A stretch of DNA of 64,000 nucleotides from Methanobacteriales archaeon HGW-Methanobacteriales-1 (GCA_002839705.1 PGYO01000001.1:124001-188000); one strand, 5' to 3'. Shown: positions 48,319 through 56,951, counted from the first letter of the stretch. Numbers and translations are program-made. The notes: generated from the sequence alone by a model not told the origin.

Positions 48319-49143
48319 TTAGAATGGGGCAAAAATACCCACAAATACTAACCAGGCCAGTGCTGTTTTTGCAATTAAACTTAATAGAATATAGACTTTT
48401 TCACCGTATAAATAGTCTTTCCACTTTCCAATACCTTTGTATTGAAGAATCATGTTTATAGAGAACGTATTGAACATGATGAAGTAAATTAAAAGTATTA
48501 GATAGACGAAAGTGGGTGGTGCAGTTTCTGAAGATCCTAAAGCAGCTACAAAATAAGCTGCCATCACTATCCACGGTGTAAATCCTGCTAAACATCCAAC
48601 TAGATATGGTGTCCAGTCTGTTTTTTTAGGATATTGATTTAATTTTTCCATTAGATATCCGCAAAGTATCATGATTGCATTAAGAACAAATATCATTACT
48701 AGTGACCATAAATCCCAGATTCCCAGGAACTGGGCGATTAAAACAATCATTATGGAGCTTGAAAGTGCGTATTCATACCATCGGTAAGGGTTTGTACCTT
48801 TTTTCAAGTTCTCATTGTATTGTTTATTCCTAACAAAAGCTATCACGAAATGAGCTACAGCGGAAATCAATAGAAACGATGCCAGAATTACTCCCAAGTA
48901 TCCCACGGTGAATACTACTTGAGGATCAGGCAGTACCTCGAATGTCGGTGGTCTTAAAGAAACAACTGTGAATTTTATGTAAAAAGTGTATATGTCCCGT
49001 GTCCATTCCAGCCATAATCCCAGGCCAATTAAAATTATTCCTTGAATTAAATGCAAGAATCCTGCACCAATGTTCCACTTTCGAAGACTTTCAAAGGTAA
49101 TTGGCGATTTGGCAATTAATTCCCTTCTAGTTTCATTATCCAT
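48319..49143 (-). CDS. Heliorhodopsin
   Basis: 274 residues, seven hydrophobic helices. Family hallmarks: RWYEYALSSSIMI in helix 3 with E124 at the Schiff-base counterion position, H31 and H98 near the positions of the two conserved pocket histidines, NTFSINMILQYKGIG in helix 6, and YILLSLIAKTALAWLVF in helix 7 with retinal lysine K259. The E-to-K spacing (135) is close to that of heliorhodopsin 48C12 (134). AAGGAGGGTTGAT precedes the ATG. Heliorhodopsins bind retinal with the N-terminus inside the cell and do not pump ions; their role is debated. No retinal-forming gene is in the window. Confidence 0.9.
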   Translation of the reverse strand: MDNETRRELIAKSPITFESLRKWNIGAGFLHLIQGIILIGLGLWLEWTRDIYTFYIKFTVVSLRPPTFEVLPDPQVVFTVGYLGVILASFLLISAVAHFVIAFVRNKQYNENLKKGTNPYRWYEYALSSSIMIVLIAQFLGIWDLWSLVMIFVLNAIMILCGYLMEKLNQYPKKTDWTPYLVGCLAGFTPWIVMAAYFVAALGSSETAPPTFVYLILLIYFIMFNTFSINMILQYKGIGKWKDYLYGEKVYILLSLIAKTALAWLVFVGIFAPF

Positions 49144-49257
49144 ATCAACCCTCCTTATATTACTAATAATTATGAACTTTAAAATTATTATAGTTAATGA
49201 ATATTGTTTAAAATGGAATTTAACTTGGAGTTTTGGAATTAAAAAATAAAATTAAAA

Positions 49258-49413
49258 CTAATCAATCTCAGCAATTTTTTCCACCACATATTTTCCACCA
49301 CAAGGGCATTCCTCAATTTGTTCTCCAATAGAATATGGTGGAACATCACTCTCAACTTCTAAAGTCCTTTCAGCCATACATAAATCACATTTAGCAGTTA
49401 TAATCCACATCAT
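49258..49413 (-). CDS. Small zinc-ribbon-like protein upstream of heliorhodopsin
   Basis: 51 residues: TAKCDLCMAERTLEV and ECPCGGKYVVEK give two cysteine pairs. GGAGGTCAGTAAA precedes ATG 49413. It lies on the same strand 114 bases before the heliorhodopsin gene. Function unknown. Confidence 0.7.
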   Translation of the reverse strand: MMWIITAKCDLCMAERTLEVESDVPPYSIGEQIEECPCGGKYVVEKIAEID

Positions 49414-49539
49414 TTTACTGACCTCCAGATTTAATACTTATTATTGATGAAATCTTTTGTTTTCATTTTTTTAAAATATTTAAACAATATTATATTTTGT
49501 TAAAACTATAATATTAATATTAAATATTAGGAGTATTTA

Positions 49540-50098
49540 ATGACTGAAAGTCCTTCTTATAATGTAGAGAAAAAAGATGGAAACGTCGAAATAAGGGAAT
49601 ACGAGGATTATATCTTAGCTCAGGTAGATGTGGAAGCTGATTATAGAAATGCATTGGGTATGGGATTTTCTATACTGGCTAACTACATCTTCAGAGGAAA
49701 TAAAAAGAAATCTAAAATTCCAATGACCACCCCCTGTAGCGGGTGTTAATGTTTCTGGTTCTGAGAAGATTCCTATGACGGTTCCTTGTTATTGAAGAAA
49801 AGGCGGGAAAAGAGATTTACCGTATTTCTTTCACTATGCCCTCAAAATACACTTTAGAAACAATTCCGGATCCAGATGATAGTCGAATTGAATTTAAAGA
49901 AGAAAAAAAACCAACGAATGGCAGTTATGAGATTTTCTGGAAGGGCCAAGGAAGATTTATCCATTAAAAAATAGGTGAATTAAAAATTTGGCTGGATAAA
50001 AATGGTATTGAACCAAGATCAAACTTCATTGTGGCCCAATATAATCATCCAGCAGTACCAGGATTTTTAAGAAAAAATGAGATAATTGTTAAAATATA
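49540..50098 (+). pseudogene. Broken SOUL-family heme-binding protein gene
   Basis: Starts normally (GGAGTATTTA then ATG; SYNVEKKDGNVEIREYEDYI), but the frame breaks after SKIPMTTP near 49730. It continues one frame over as PVAGVNVSGSEKIPMTVP, shifts again at about 49785 to EEKAGKEIYRISFTMPSKYT, and meets an in-frame TAA near 49965 before GELKIWLDKNGIE and the end at 50098. All parts match the SOUL heme-binding fold, so it is one gene with two frameshifts and a stop. Confidence 0.88.
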
Positions 50099-50427
50099 AT
50101 TTGAATAATAATTAACAATTATTGAATTTATAATCTTTCAATAATAAATTCTAAAAACAATCAAAAATGAGTAAAAATTTTAAAATTTTTACTTATTTCA
50201 TCCAGTCTTTTTGATTTTATTTAACCAAATCTTTCTTTTAGTTTATGAATAGCCAGGGCCAGGTCTTTTCGGGTCATTACCGCCATAGCATCTTCTAAAT
50301 CGTCCCAAGTCATTCCTTCCTTTGAAATTGTCCACAAATTCTTGTATTTCTTTTTCATCCATACAATCCCCTCTTTTAAATTTATATAATATATTTGGTT
50401 ATCATTAAATAAACAATTTAGGAAAAA
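49955..50427. repeat. Direct repeat A of the ~11 kb island
   Basis: About 470 bases that recur at 61085-61511 in the same orientation with a few indels. It contains the end of the SOUL pseudogene and the small minus-strand ORF. See the second copy. Confidence 0.9.
50221..50358 (-). CDS. Small ORF, copy A (45 residues)
   Basis: Reads MKKKYKNLWTISKEG then GMTWDDLEDAMAVMTRKDLA and LAIHKLKERFG. The C-terminal 32 residues are the same as in copy B at 61339-61443. An alternative start at 50362 (MDEKEIQEFVDNF) is in another frame that leads off the conserved part, so this copy may be frameshifted. GAGGGGATT lies upstream. Function unknown. Confidence 0.5.
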   Translation of the reverse strand: MKKKYKNLWTISKEGMTWDDLEDAMAVMTRKDLALAIHKLKERFG

Positions 50428-50474
50428 AATAAATTCATATTTATTTGGACAAAAAAATTAAAGTTTATTATGAA

Positions 50475-50564
50475 TTAAAATTTGAGCCGTTTTTTCAGCT
50501 CTTTTTTAGCCATTTTTTCTACTTTGAAATCATTTTTAATTAATGAATAAAAATCCTTAATCAT
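50475..50564 (-). CDS. Possible very small basic protein
   Basis: 29 residues (MIKDFYSLIKNDFKVEKMAK, then KELKKRLKF), lysine-rich and amphipathic. AAGGAT stands some distance upstream. It could be chance. Confidence 0.25.
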   Translation of the reverse strand: MIKDFYSLIKNDFKVEKMAKKELKKRLKF

Positions 50565-50663
50565 GGGCAAAATCCTTATTAAAGAGCTTATAAAGATTTA
50601 TAACAAAACAAATGAAAATTAATTAATTAACTGTGAAACAGAAACTGTAACTGTTCTGGAGAT

Positions 50664-50692
50664 ACTACAGGGGTAAAGTTTACTCCTGTAGT
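50664..50692. other. Strong inverted repeat
   Basis: ACTACAGGGGTAAA (50664-50677) pairs with TTTACTCCTGTAGT (50679-50692): 14 base pairs with a single mismatch or wobble and a one-base centre. It lies about 115 bases downstream of the membrane-protein gene stop. It may be a terminator hairpin, although no long T tract follows on the minus strand, or a protein-binding palindrome. Confidence 0.5.
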
Positions 50693-50805
50693 TAAAAAAG
50701 TTTCAAATTATATATTCACTTATACTTCATTTCTTGCAGAAATTGATCTATATTGCATAAAAGCTCACTATTTTTTCATTTTTACCTTAATAGATAACAA
50801 ATAAG

Positions 50806-51114
50806 CTATTCCCACGTAACTTTTATAAGAATTGAAAGCGCTATAAATTCGCTTAAATTAACTACAGTCATTACTGAATGTTCGAATGATCCCCAAAAGT
50901 GCTTATATATTATTAAGGTTAAAACAAACAGTAAATTGTGGACTAAAAGGAATACAGCGAATAATAGGAGACCTAAAGCAAATTTTGACTTAAAGTGATT
51001 GTAATTCTTCCAGTATACAAAAATTAATCCTAATATCAATATTATATTTCCTAGCCCAAAAACAAGGTCAATGGCACTTGAATTCCATATTTGACTTAAA
51101 ATTTCTATTAGCAT
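50806..51114 (-). CDS. Small membrane protein, paralogue of 46803-47132
   Basis: 102 residues with three helices. VYWKNYNHFKSKFALGLLLF parallels [20 protein letters not shown] of the other copy. It lies four bases after the paired winged-helix gene. Function unknown. Confidence 0.7.
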   Translation of the reverse strand: MLIEILSQIWNSSAIDLVFGLGNIILILGLIFVYWKNYNHFKSKFALGLLLFAVFLLVHNLLFVLTLIIYKHFWGSFEHSVMTVVNLSEFIALSILIKVTWE

Positions 51115-51118
51115 TATA

Positions 51119-51406
51119 TTATTCTCCTATTTTTAAATTATCCTTTATTTTTTCAAATATCTTGTAATTTGCTTCCATTTCATCAGAAATGAAAAATAAC
51201 GCCCCGTAACTTACTCCTTTAGTGCATATAATAACATTATTTTCTTCTAATAATCTTAGATGATGTTTAACTGTTTTGTAGTTTAAATTAAGCTCTTCAG
51301 AGATTTGATGGGCATTACATGGCTTTTCATCTATTAAATTTGTTATTTTAGCCCTGTTTATCCCGCCCTTACTACCCATGAAGAGCCACCATATCAGTTT
51401 TTTCAT
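51119..51406 (-). CDS. Winged-helix transcriptional regulator, paralogue of 47129-47422
   Basis: 95 residues from ATG 51406 (MKKLIWWLFMGSKGGINRAK), preceded by AGGGGATTAAT. The helix-turn-helix reads [20 protein letters not shown]. The frame extends ten codons upstream without homology to its paralogue. It is placed at the head of the surface-protein island and may regulate it. Confidence 0.8.
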   Translation of the reverse strand: MKKLIWWLFMGSKGGINRAKITNLIDEKPCNAHQISEELNLNYKTVKHHLRLLEENNVIICTKGVSYGALFFISDEMEANYKIFEKIKDNLKIGE

Positions 51407-51557
51407 ATTAATCCCCTGCTTCACTAAAAGATTCATAAAACACGAAAATTACTTAAAATCTTTTTTTATCTATTTATACTATAAATATCAATTTTTTTTG
51501 TATTATGTGGTATAATAATCTTTTTTATCATAATTTACTCATTATTTAAAGAATATA

Positions 51558-52460
51558 TTAGGAATAAATGTGTTCTATTGCTCCTTTACCGTTGTAATTT
51601 TTGGTGAATATATTTAATGAATTCACTAATTGACAGTTTTCTATATGAATAGCTCCCCCATGTCCATCTTTATCTATTATTCCTGCAATATTATAACTAA
51701 AAAATGAATTTTTAACTCTTAAATCTCCTTTTTTGATATAAATGGCCCCACCATTTTTATAAGCACTGTTATTTGCAAAATTACAATTATTTATAAATAA
51801 TGGGCCGCCATATGAATCAATTGCTCCTCCATTGCTTTTTGCGTTGTTGTTTCTAAATTCACAGATTTTAAGATGGACGGTTCCTGTTCCACTTTTAATT
51901 GCTGTGTTAAATTCACTGAACTGGCAGTTTAAAACATGTAAATTACCGCGCCAATTGTTAACTGCGCATCCATTATTATTGCCTTTGAATGTGCAGTTAT
52001 CCAGTAAAACTGTTGAATGAGAATTAAATAAAATGCTAGAATGGACTGTTGAATCGGATATTTCAAAGTTTATCCCTGTAAAACTGACTTTATGTCCATT
52101 AGAGATCCAAATTAGTGCTCCTTCAGGATATGAATCTATAATTGTGGCATTATCGCCCCTAAATTTCACACTATTTTCTATAGTTAAATCATGCTCGTAG
52201 TATATTCCAGGGCATAAAAAAAGAACTCCATTTTCATTTATAAATTCTAAGGCTGATTTAATGGTTTTTTTAGGTCCTGTTATCCCAGTTTGCCATGTAG
52301 GATCAGTTCCATCCCAATTATCATTGCCTGTAACTGGATTTAAATAGATTATTTGACTATCAGCATCTTTTGAAGAGATATTGACTGCATGAACCCCCGA
52401 AGCGAGCATACTTATACAAAGTAAGCTTGTTAAGACCGTCATTATAAATAAACTTTTCAT
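51558..52460 (-). CDS. Secreted parallel beta-helix (adhesin-like) protein
   Basis: 300 residues with a signal peptide (MKSLFIMTVLTSLLCISMLA). Then comes the motif IYLNPVTGNDNWDGTDPTWQ, followed by repeated strands such as LLDNCTFKGNNNG, LFINNCNFANNSAYKNGGAI, typical of pectate-lyase-like right-handed beta-helices found in methanogen adhesin-like proteins. It ends after the last turns without a membrane anchor, so it is short for this class. I use ATG 52460 because GAGGAAG precedes it. Confidence 0.8.
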   Translation of the reverse strand: MKSLFIMTVLTSLLCISMLASGVHAVNISSKDADSQIIYLNPVTGNDNWDGTDPTWQTGITGPKKTIKSALEFINENGVLFLCPGIYYEHDLTIENSVKFRGDNATIIDSYPEGALIWISNGHKVSFTGINFEISDSTVHSSILFNSHSTVLLDNCTFKGNNNGCAVNNWRGNLHVLNCQFSEFNTAIKSGTGTVHLKICEFRNNNAKSNGGAIDSYGGPLFINNCNFANNSAYKNGGAIYIKKGDLRVKNSFFSYNIAGIIDKDGHGGAIHIENCQLVNSLNIFTKNYNGKGAIEHIYS

Positions 52461-52519
52461 CTTCACTTCCTCAATCTAACATTTTAATCAATCTTCATTC
52501 TTCATTCTTAAATTTAAAA

Positions 52520-52571
52520 TTAAAAGTTTAAGTATATAAATTAAATTTTTAAAAGTTTAAGTATATAAATT
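52520..52571 (-). promoter_or_regulatory. Tandem TATA-containing repeat upstream of the beta-helix gene
   Basis: TTAAAAGTTTAAGTATATAA plus ATT occurs at 52520-52542 and again at 52549-52571. Each copy holds a TATATA core on either strand. Two stacked promoters, 29 bases apart, would suit the minus-strand gene starting at 52460. Confidence 0.45.
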
Positions 52572-52640
52572 TTTTGATTGATAAAGTGAAAAGATTGTAA
52601 ATATCTTTAACAAATTAGTGAAAATTAACCTGAAAAATAC

Positions 52641-52681
52641 ACTTTAAACTTTTTAATTTATATGGATTTTTCAAGAATTAA
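52641..52681. repeat. 41-base repeat, copy 1
   Basis: Identical to 53824-53864. It runs from ACTTTAAACTTTTTAATTT through ATATGGATTTTTCAAGAATT to AA and holds a TATA-like CATATAAATT on minus. It is located between the beta-helix gene and the membrane pseudogene. Confidence 0.8.
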
Positions 52682-52758
52682 CCATAATTATTTTTTAAAA
52701 TAAGGTTTGGATAAAGTTAAAGTGATTTGTATTAATTTAAAAAGTAAAATGATTTTAT

Positions 52759-53192
52759 TCAACCTTTCGGGTTAAATCTATGTATACATTTGTTAAAACA
52801 AGTGTAGTATGGAAATATTAGTTGTATAATATTCCCTAAAATAGGCCCTAAAATGGGTATAAAACCCAATAAAAGAGTTAAACCAAAGCTAATAATCAGT
52901 AAAGTTAAAATCATGGCTAAAACTTTTAATTTATTGTTCCAGAATAAATTGAATTCTCTTTTATTGAATCAATTACAGATTTTTCATTTATTACTATGGA
53001 CTGACAAACAAAGGCAAAAGGTAATACTAGAATACCTGCAGCTGAAATCCCTACAATAGCTGTAAGAAGTATGTCATCAGTTAAATACATCAATAAATTG
53101 CTTAATATGACCCCTATAACTGCAGGAACTATAAGTTGATATTTTCCTTAAATGAAAATAAGGATTTTTTGTAATAAATCAACTATATTCAT
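52759..53192 (-). pseudogene. Broken multi-pass membrane protein gene
   Basis: Begins MNIVDLLQKILIFI, hits an in-frame TAA, resumes KYQLIVPAVIGVILSNLLMY and AAGILVLPFAFVCQSIVINE, then shifts frame near 52935 to FWNNKLKVLAMILTLLIISF and FIPILGPILGNIIQLIFP, ending at 52759. The opening and the repeated hydrophobic helices resemble the methanogen DUF4013-type membrane proteins, but that label is tentative. At least one nonsense codon and one frameshift. Confidence 0.65.
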
Positions 53193-53391
53193 AGTATAGG
53201 CCTCCAAATGATACTATCTCGTAAAGTTCTTAATTTAAAGTAAAATGGATTTAGGCCATTTACTTATTTATTAAAATCTATTTTTAATGACTAATCTTAG
53301 TTGAAAGCTATTTTTATTCTGGCAGGATTAAACGATTTTTTAAGTATTCTTAAGTGGTTTAATATGTTCAAAGGTTCAATAGGAAATGAAC

Positions 53392-53793
53392 TTATTCTTG
53401 TACACTAAATGAACCTTGGAATGAACCCCATTTATTTATAGGTATTGTCCATCGAGTATATGTGTCGTGTATTTTATGTGATGAGTGTACATGCATTGCG
53501 TCCATGATATAATATTTACCATGGCCTCTATCTCTGATAGCCCATCCATCTAGATTTACTATGTATGATTTTAGATCTCCAGTTTGCCAGACTTCGCATA
53601 GTATGTAAGTATCACATGTACGATTGCAGACAGTATATCTTCCTACTAGGTTGTCAGTTATTTGTATTGGATCGTCAATGATTATAATTGGATTGTTAAT
53701 CTTTTGTGAGCTTACTGATGCTGCGGATGCTCCTGAGATCATGCTTAAACACAATATAAATAATATTAGTAGTGATGCTAATTTGAACTTCAT
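53392..53793 (-). CDS. Small secreted protein A (pair with 56284-56736)
   Basis: 133 residues with a signal peptide (MKFKLASLLILFILCLSMIS, cleavage near ASA). The mature part has NPIIIIDDPIQITDNLVGRY and DTYILCEVWQTGDL, shared with the other copy, then a histidine-rich stretch (MHVHSSHKIH). Two cysteines (CNRTC) are not found in its partner. AAGGT precedes the ATG, and the 41-base repeat with its TATA box lies just upstream. Function unknown. Confidence 0.7.
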   Translation of the reverse strand: MKFKLASLLILFILCLSMISGASAASVSSQKINNPIIIIDDPIQITDNLVGRYTVCNRTCDTYILCEVWQTGDLKSYIVNLDGWAIRDRGHGKYYIMDAMHVHSSHKIHDTYTRWTIPINKWGSFQGSFSVQE

Positions 53794-54314
53794 ATTTTTT
53801 TACCTTCTTTATTTGTTGATGATACTTTAAACTTTTTAATTTATATGGATTTTTCAAGAATTAAACAAGAATTATGCACTAATTATACATTAATTAGGCC
53901 ATAAATCTCTTTTATTTAAATTTAAGCTTAAAAACATACTACTTATCCAGGAGATAACGTATTCACCAAATAGTGGTTCAATAAACATTTCTTTTCTTTT
54001 TTTTAAGGATTTTAATCAGTTTTAGGATTTAATTTTGTTACATTATTATTTATAATGATTTGATTTATAGTAAATAAGATTTTCTCAAGAATTAAGCCAT
54101 AATTAGGCCTTAATTTACTATTTTGAGTAGCAGTAATAAATTGTATATAAAAAAATTATAATTTTATTAATTCAATTAGAAAAACTTTAAATATTAAAAT
54201 AACTAGCTATTATTAAGGCTATATTCAGTATCAATGAACTATTTTCTCTCAATAATTTGCTTTGAGGTGCATTTACTAACAGTTAACATGTTAATTTGCA
54301 TGAGGTGAGGAAAG
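53794..54314. promoter_or_regulatory. Divergent control region with repeated motifs
   Basis: 521 bases. Contains copy 2 of the 41-base repeat (53824-53864) as promoter of secreted protein A, followed by AAGAATTATGCACTAATTAT, and a shorter related copy at about 54080-54108 (TTTCTCAAGAATTAAGCCAT). The right end should hold the promoter of the PQQ-like gene. No gene seen. Confidence 0.45.
53824..53864. repeat. 41-base repeat, copy 2
   Basis: Identical to 52641-52681. On minus its CATATAAATT lies about 45-55 bases before the ATG of secreted protein A, making it a likely promoter. Confidence 0.8.
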
Positions 54315-56234
54315 TTGGAAAATCGAAAAATTAAGAAATTTATTACTTTTTTAATGTTGTTTGTAATGGTTACAGTGACTTTGTCTCCTGTAATTGCAAC
54401 TAATAGTACTGAACCGCAATGGATGCAACTAGGGCATGATAATCAGAATACGGGCCAGTCACCATATCAAGGACCTCAGAACAATACAACAAAGTGGAAT
54501 TATACTCCACCTGATGTAAATAGTGGAAGAATGAGTGATCCGGTTGTAGGTGCAGATGGTACTGTATATATTACTACGGGATTTGAAGACGATAAAGTTA
54601 AAATATATGCTCTTAATCCTAATGGAACCGAAAGATGGAATTATACAGCATATGAAGAAGGTTGGGCTGGAAGTATATCTGATCTGTCCATTGGCTTAGA
54701 TGGAACAGTATATTCTAAAGTGGTATTTGCGAAAGAATATATGGAGCAATTTACTAGGATATATGCTTTAAATCCGGATAAAACTCTTAAATGGATTTTT
54801 AATCTTACTGATGGAAATATAGGTGGTTTGCCTAGTAACTATATTTGTTCACCCATTATGGATAAAAATGGAACATTATATTTCAGCAATGAATTTACAG
54901 AAGAAGAGGAAGATAATGTCTTTGGTAACATTTATGCTCTTAGTAGTAATGGAACCGTAAAATGGAACTTTACACTTCCGGGAGTAATTTGTGGTATATC
55001 TCCATTAGCTATAGGTTCTGATGGAACAATTTATGTTACAAGTATTTGTGAGGTAGAAGAAGGGTATAAAACTACTCTTTATGCAATTAAAGACGCTAAA
55101 AATAAAGTTTTTGTCAAGTGGATGTATACTATATCTCAAGGTGAATTACAACACCGGAGCAATACTGCACCTTTAATTGCAAAAGATGGTACAATATATC
55201 AAGCAACTAATATCTTTAATTCAACAGAAAATAAAGAATATGCTTTTATTTATGCATTTAATCCTTCAGGGAACTTAAAATGGATATATAAACTAAATGA
55301 AACTGAAGATACATGGATAAACGATATTAGTGACTATGCTTTGGCATTAGGTCCGGATAACACTATATATTTCAATACTATAATTAAAAATGAAAGTCTT
55401 GAATTTGGTAAATTATTCGCTTTAAAGGATTTAGGTACCATTGTAGATACATTATGGAACTTTTCAACTTCAAATGCTGAACGCTTTAGTAGCGTGATAG
55501 TTGGTGGGGATGGAAAGATATATATTGGAAAATTTATTGACGATACTATCGATCCCATTAAATTCTATGCGTTAAATCCGGATGGATCTGTTAAATGGAT
55601 ATATAAAATTGCTTCAAGGTTTAATGAAGTACTGATCGAATTCTCGTCAGCATCAATTAGTTCAGACGGTACACTTTACATTAAGAACCATCAAAAAAGT
55701 GCTAATCAAATGATTAGCTCTATGCTTTATGCTATTAAAGGGCCTCAAGCAGATTTATATGTAAATACCGGCGTGAATAACAAGAATCCTAAAATCGGAG
55801 ATATTATAAAAATCACTTTTAAAATAGGGAACAAAGGACCGGATGAGGCATATAACACTATTTTCAAGTATGTGATCCCTAAAGGTTTGAAATATTTAAA
55901 TGCTATTGTGGATATGGGAACAGTTTCCTATGATTCAACAACAAGGACAATAACATGGAATCTTGGAAATGTGTCCGTAGGTGATCCTTATCTTTACTTG
56001 TATTTACAGGTTCTAAAAGCAGGTACTTATAAAATTCAGCCATCAGTAAGCACATTGACCTACGATCCAAAACTTTCAAGCAGTATTAGTACTATAATCA
56101 TTAATGCACAGCCAAAATCAGGTTCAACTGGTTCTAAAACTGTTGGAATGCAAAATACCGGACTACCTTTAGGAATGCTTGTTCTTGCAATTTTAATGGT
56201 TCTAGGATTATCTGTTAAAATAAAGAAAAAATAA
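54315..56234 (+). CDS. Surface-anchored PQQ-like beta-propeller protein with DUF11 domain
   Basis: 639 residues, start TTG 54315 after GAGGTGAGG. Signal peptide to about residue 30, then eight propeller blades, each with a GTVY/GTIY strand and a YALNPNGTxxW turn (e.g. IYALNPNGTERWNY, FYALNPDGSVKWIY). A DUF11-type domain follows (DLYVNTGVNNKNPKIGDIIK, about residues 477-590). The C-terminus is a helix and basic tail (NTGLPLGMLVLAILMVLGL) typical of methanogen surface anchors. Probably an adhesin or scaffold, not a PQQ enzyme. Confidence 0.85.
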   Translation: MENRKIKKFITFLMLFVMVTVTLSPVIATNSTEPQWMQLGHDNQNTGQSPYQGPQNNTTKWNYTPPDVNSGRMSDPVVGADGTVYITTGFEDDKVKIYALNPNGTERWNYTAYEEGWAGSISDLSIGLDGTVYSKVVFAKEYMEQFTRIYALNPDKTLKWIFNLTDGNIGGLPSNYICSPIMDKNGTLYFSNEFTEEEEDNVFGNIYALSSNGTVKWNFTLPGVICGISPLAIGSDGTIYVTSICEVEEGYKTTLYAIKDAKNKVFVKWMYTISQGELQHRSNTAPLIAKDGTIYQATNIFNSTENKEYAFIYAFNPSGNLKWIYKLNETEDTWINDISDYALALGPDNTIYFNTIIKNESLEFGKLFALKDLGTIVDTLWNFSTSNAERFSSVIVGGDGKIYIGKFIDDTIDPIKFYALNPDGSVKWIYKIASRFNEVLIEFSSASISSDGTLYIKNHQKSANQMISSMLYAIKGPQADLYVNTGVNNKNPKIGDIIKITFKIGNKGPDEAYNTIFKYVIPKGLKYLNAIVDMGTVSYDSTTRTITWNLGNVSVGDPYLYLYLQVLKAGTYKIQPSVSTLTYDPKLSSSISTIIINAQPKSGSTGSKTVGMQNTGLPLGMLVLAILMVLGLSVKIKKK

Positions 56235-56283
56235 GTATTTAATGGATTTTTTAAAGAAGAAATTTAAGGGGAAGTGTTTTTAT

Positions 56284-56736
56284 TTAAATATTTGCTGTTT
56301 TTATTTTTAATGGCATATTTATTTGTAAAGATGGAATATTTAGTTTTTCCGCGTTTATTGTGCCTTCAAAATTGGTCATTCCAGGGATAGGTATTTTCCA
56401 GGTTATGTAGTTTTCGTCCCATAAGATGGCATTTGAGGAGTGTAATGGTTGTATGACTGTTAAAAATTCATGTGTGGCGTCTCCTTTGATATATACTGTG
56501 TAAATTGGTGGTTCTACTCCCGAATAAGTGTTTTTTCTCCATATTTCACATAATATGTAAGCATCTTCCGTACCTGAATTGTAAACGGCATATCTTCCTA
56601 CTAAGTCCTCGTTTATGTTTATTGGATCATCAATTATATGGATTGGATTATCATTGATGATATTTTGGGCGTTTACAGGCATAATTACGGTTACTGCTAT
56701 AACCAGCATAAGTATTGATAGTATTTTCTTTTTCAT
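56284..56736 (-). CDS. Small secreted protein B (pair with 53392-53793)
   Basis: 150 residues, signal peptide to about residue 23. The mature part NPIHIIDDPININEDLVGRY and DAYILCEIWRKNTY parallels protein A. AGGAGGTTAAAAATAAT precedes the ATG. A related CATGAATTAGGCCAGAATTA motif lies about 60-70 bases upstream. Function unknown; convergent with the propeller gene. Confidence 0.7.
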   Translation of the reverse strand: MKKKILSILMLVIAVTVIMPVNAQNIINDNPIHIIDDPININEDLVGRYAVYNSGTEDAYILCEIWRKNTYSGVEPPIYTVYIKGDATHEFLTVIQPLHSSNAILWDENYITWKIPIPGMTNFEGTINAEKLNIPSLQINMPLKIKTANI

Positions 56737-56951
56737 ATTATTTTTAACCTCCTTTTATCTATGGAAAAATATGGGATTATCATTAAATAAGCATTTTTCA
56801 TGAATTAGGCCAGAATTATGCATTAATTATGCATTATTTGGGCCTAAAAAGTCTTGATTTTAAATGTTTAGAGTTACTATTTATTTTTATTGGGATTTAT
56901 TTATTAGATATTTGTTGATGGATTATTAGTTGATTATGGGTGAGTATAATA

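Noticed and set aside
52853-53059. Plus-strand 68-codon frame
   Set aside because: Antisense to the broken membrane-protein gene; no start signals.
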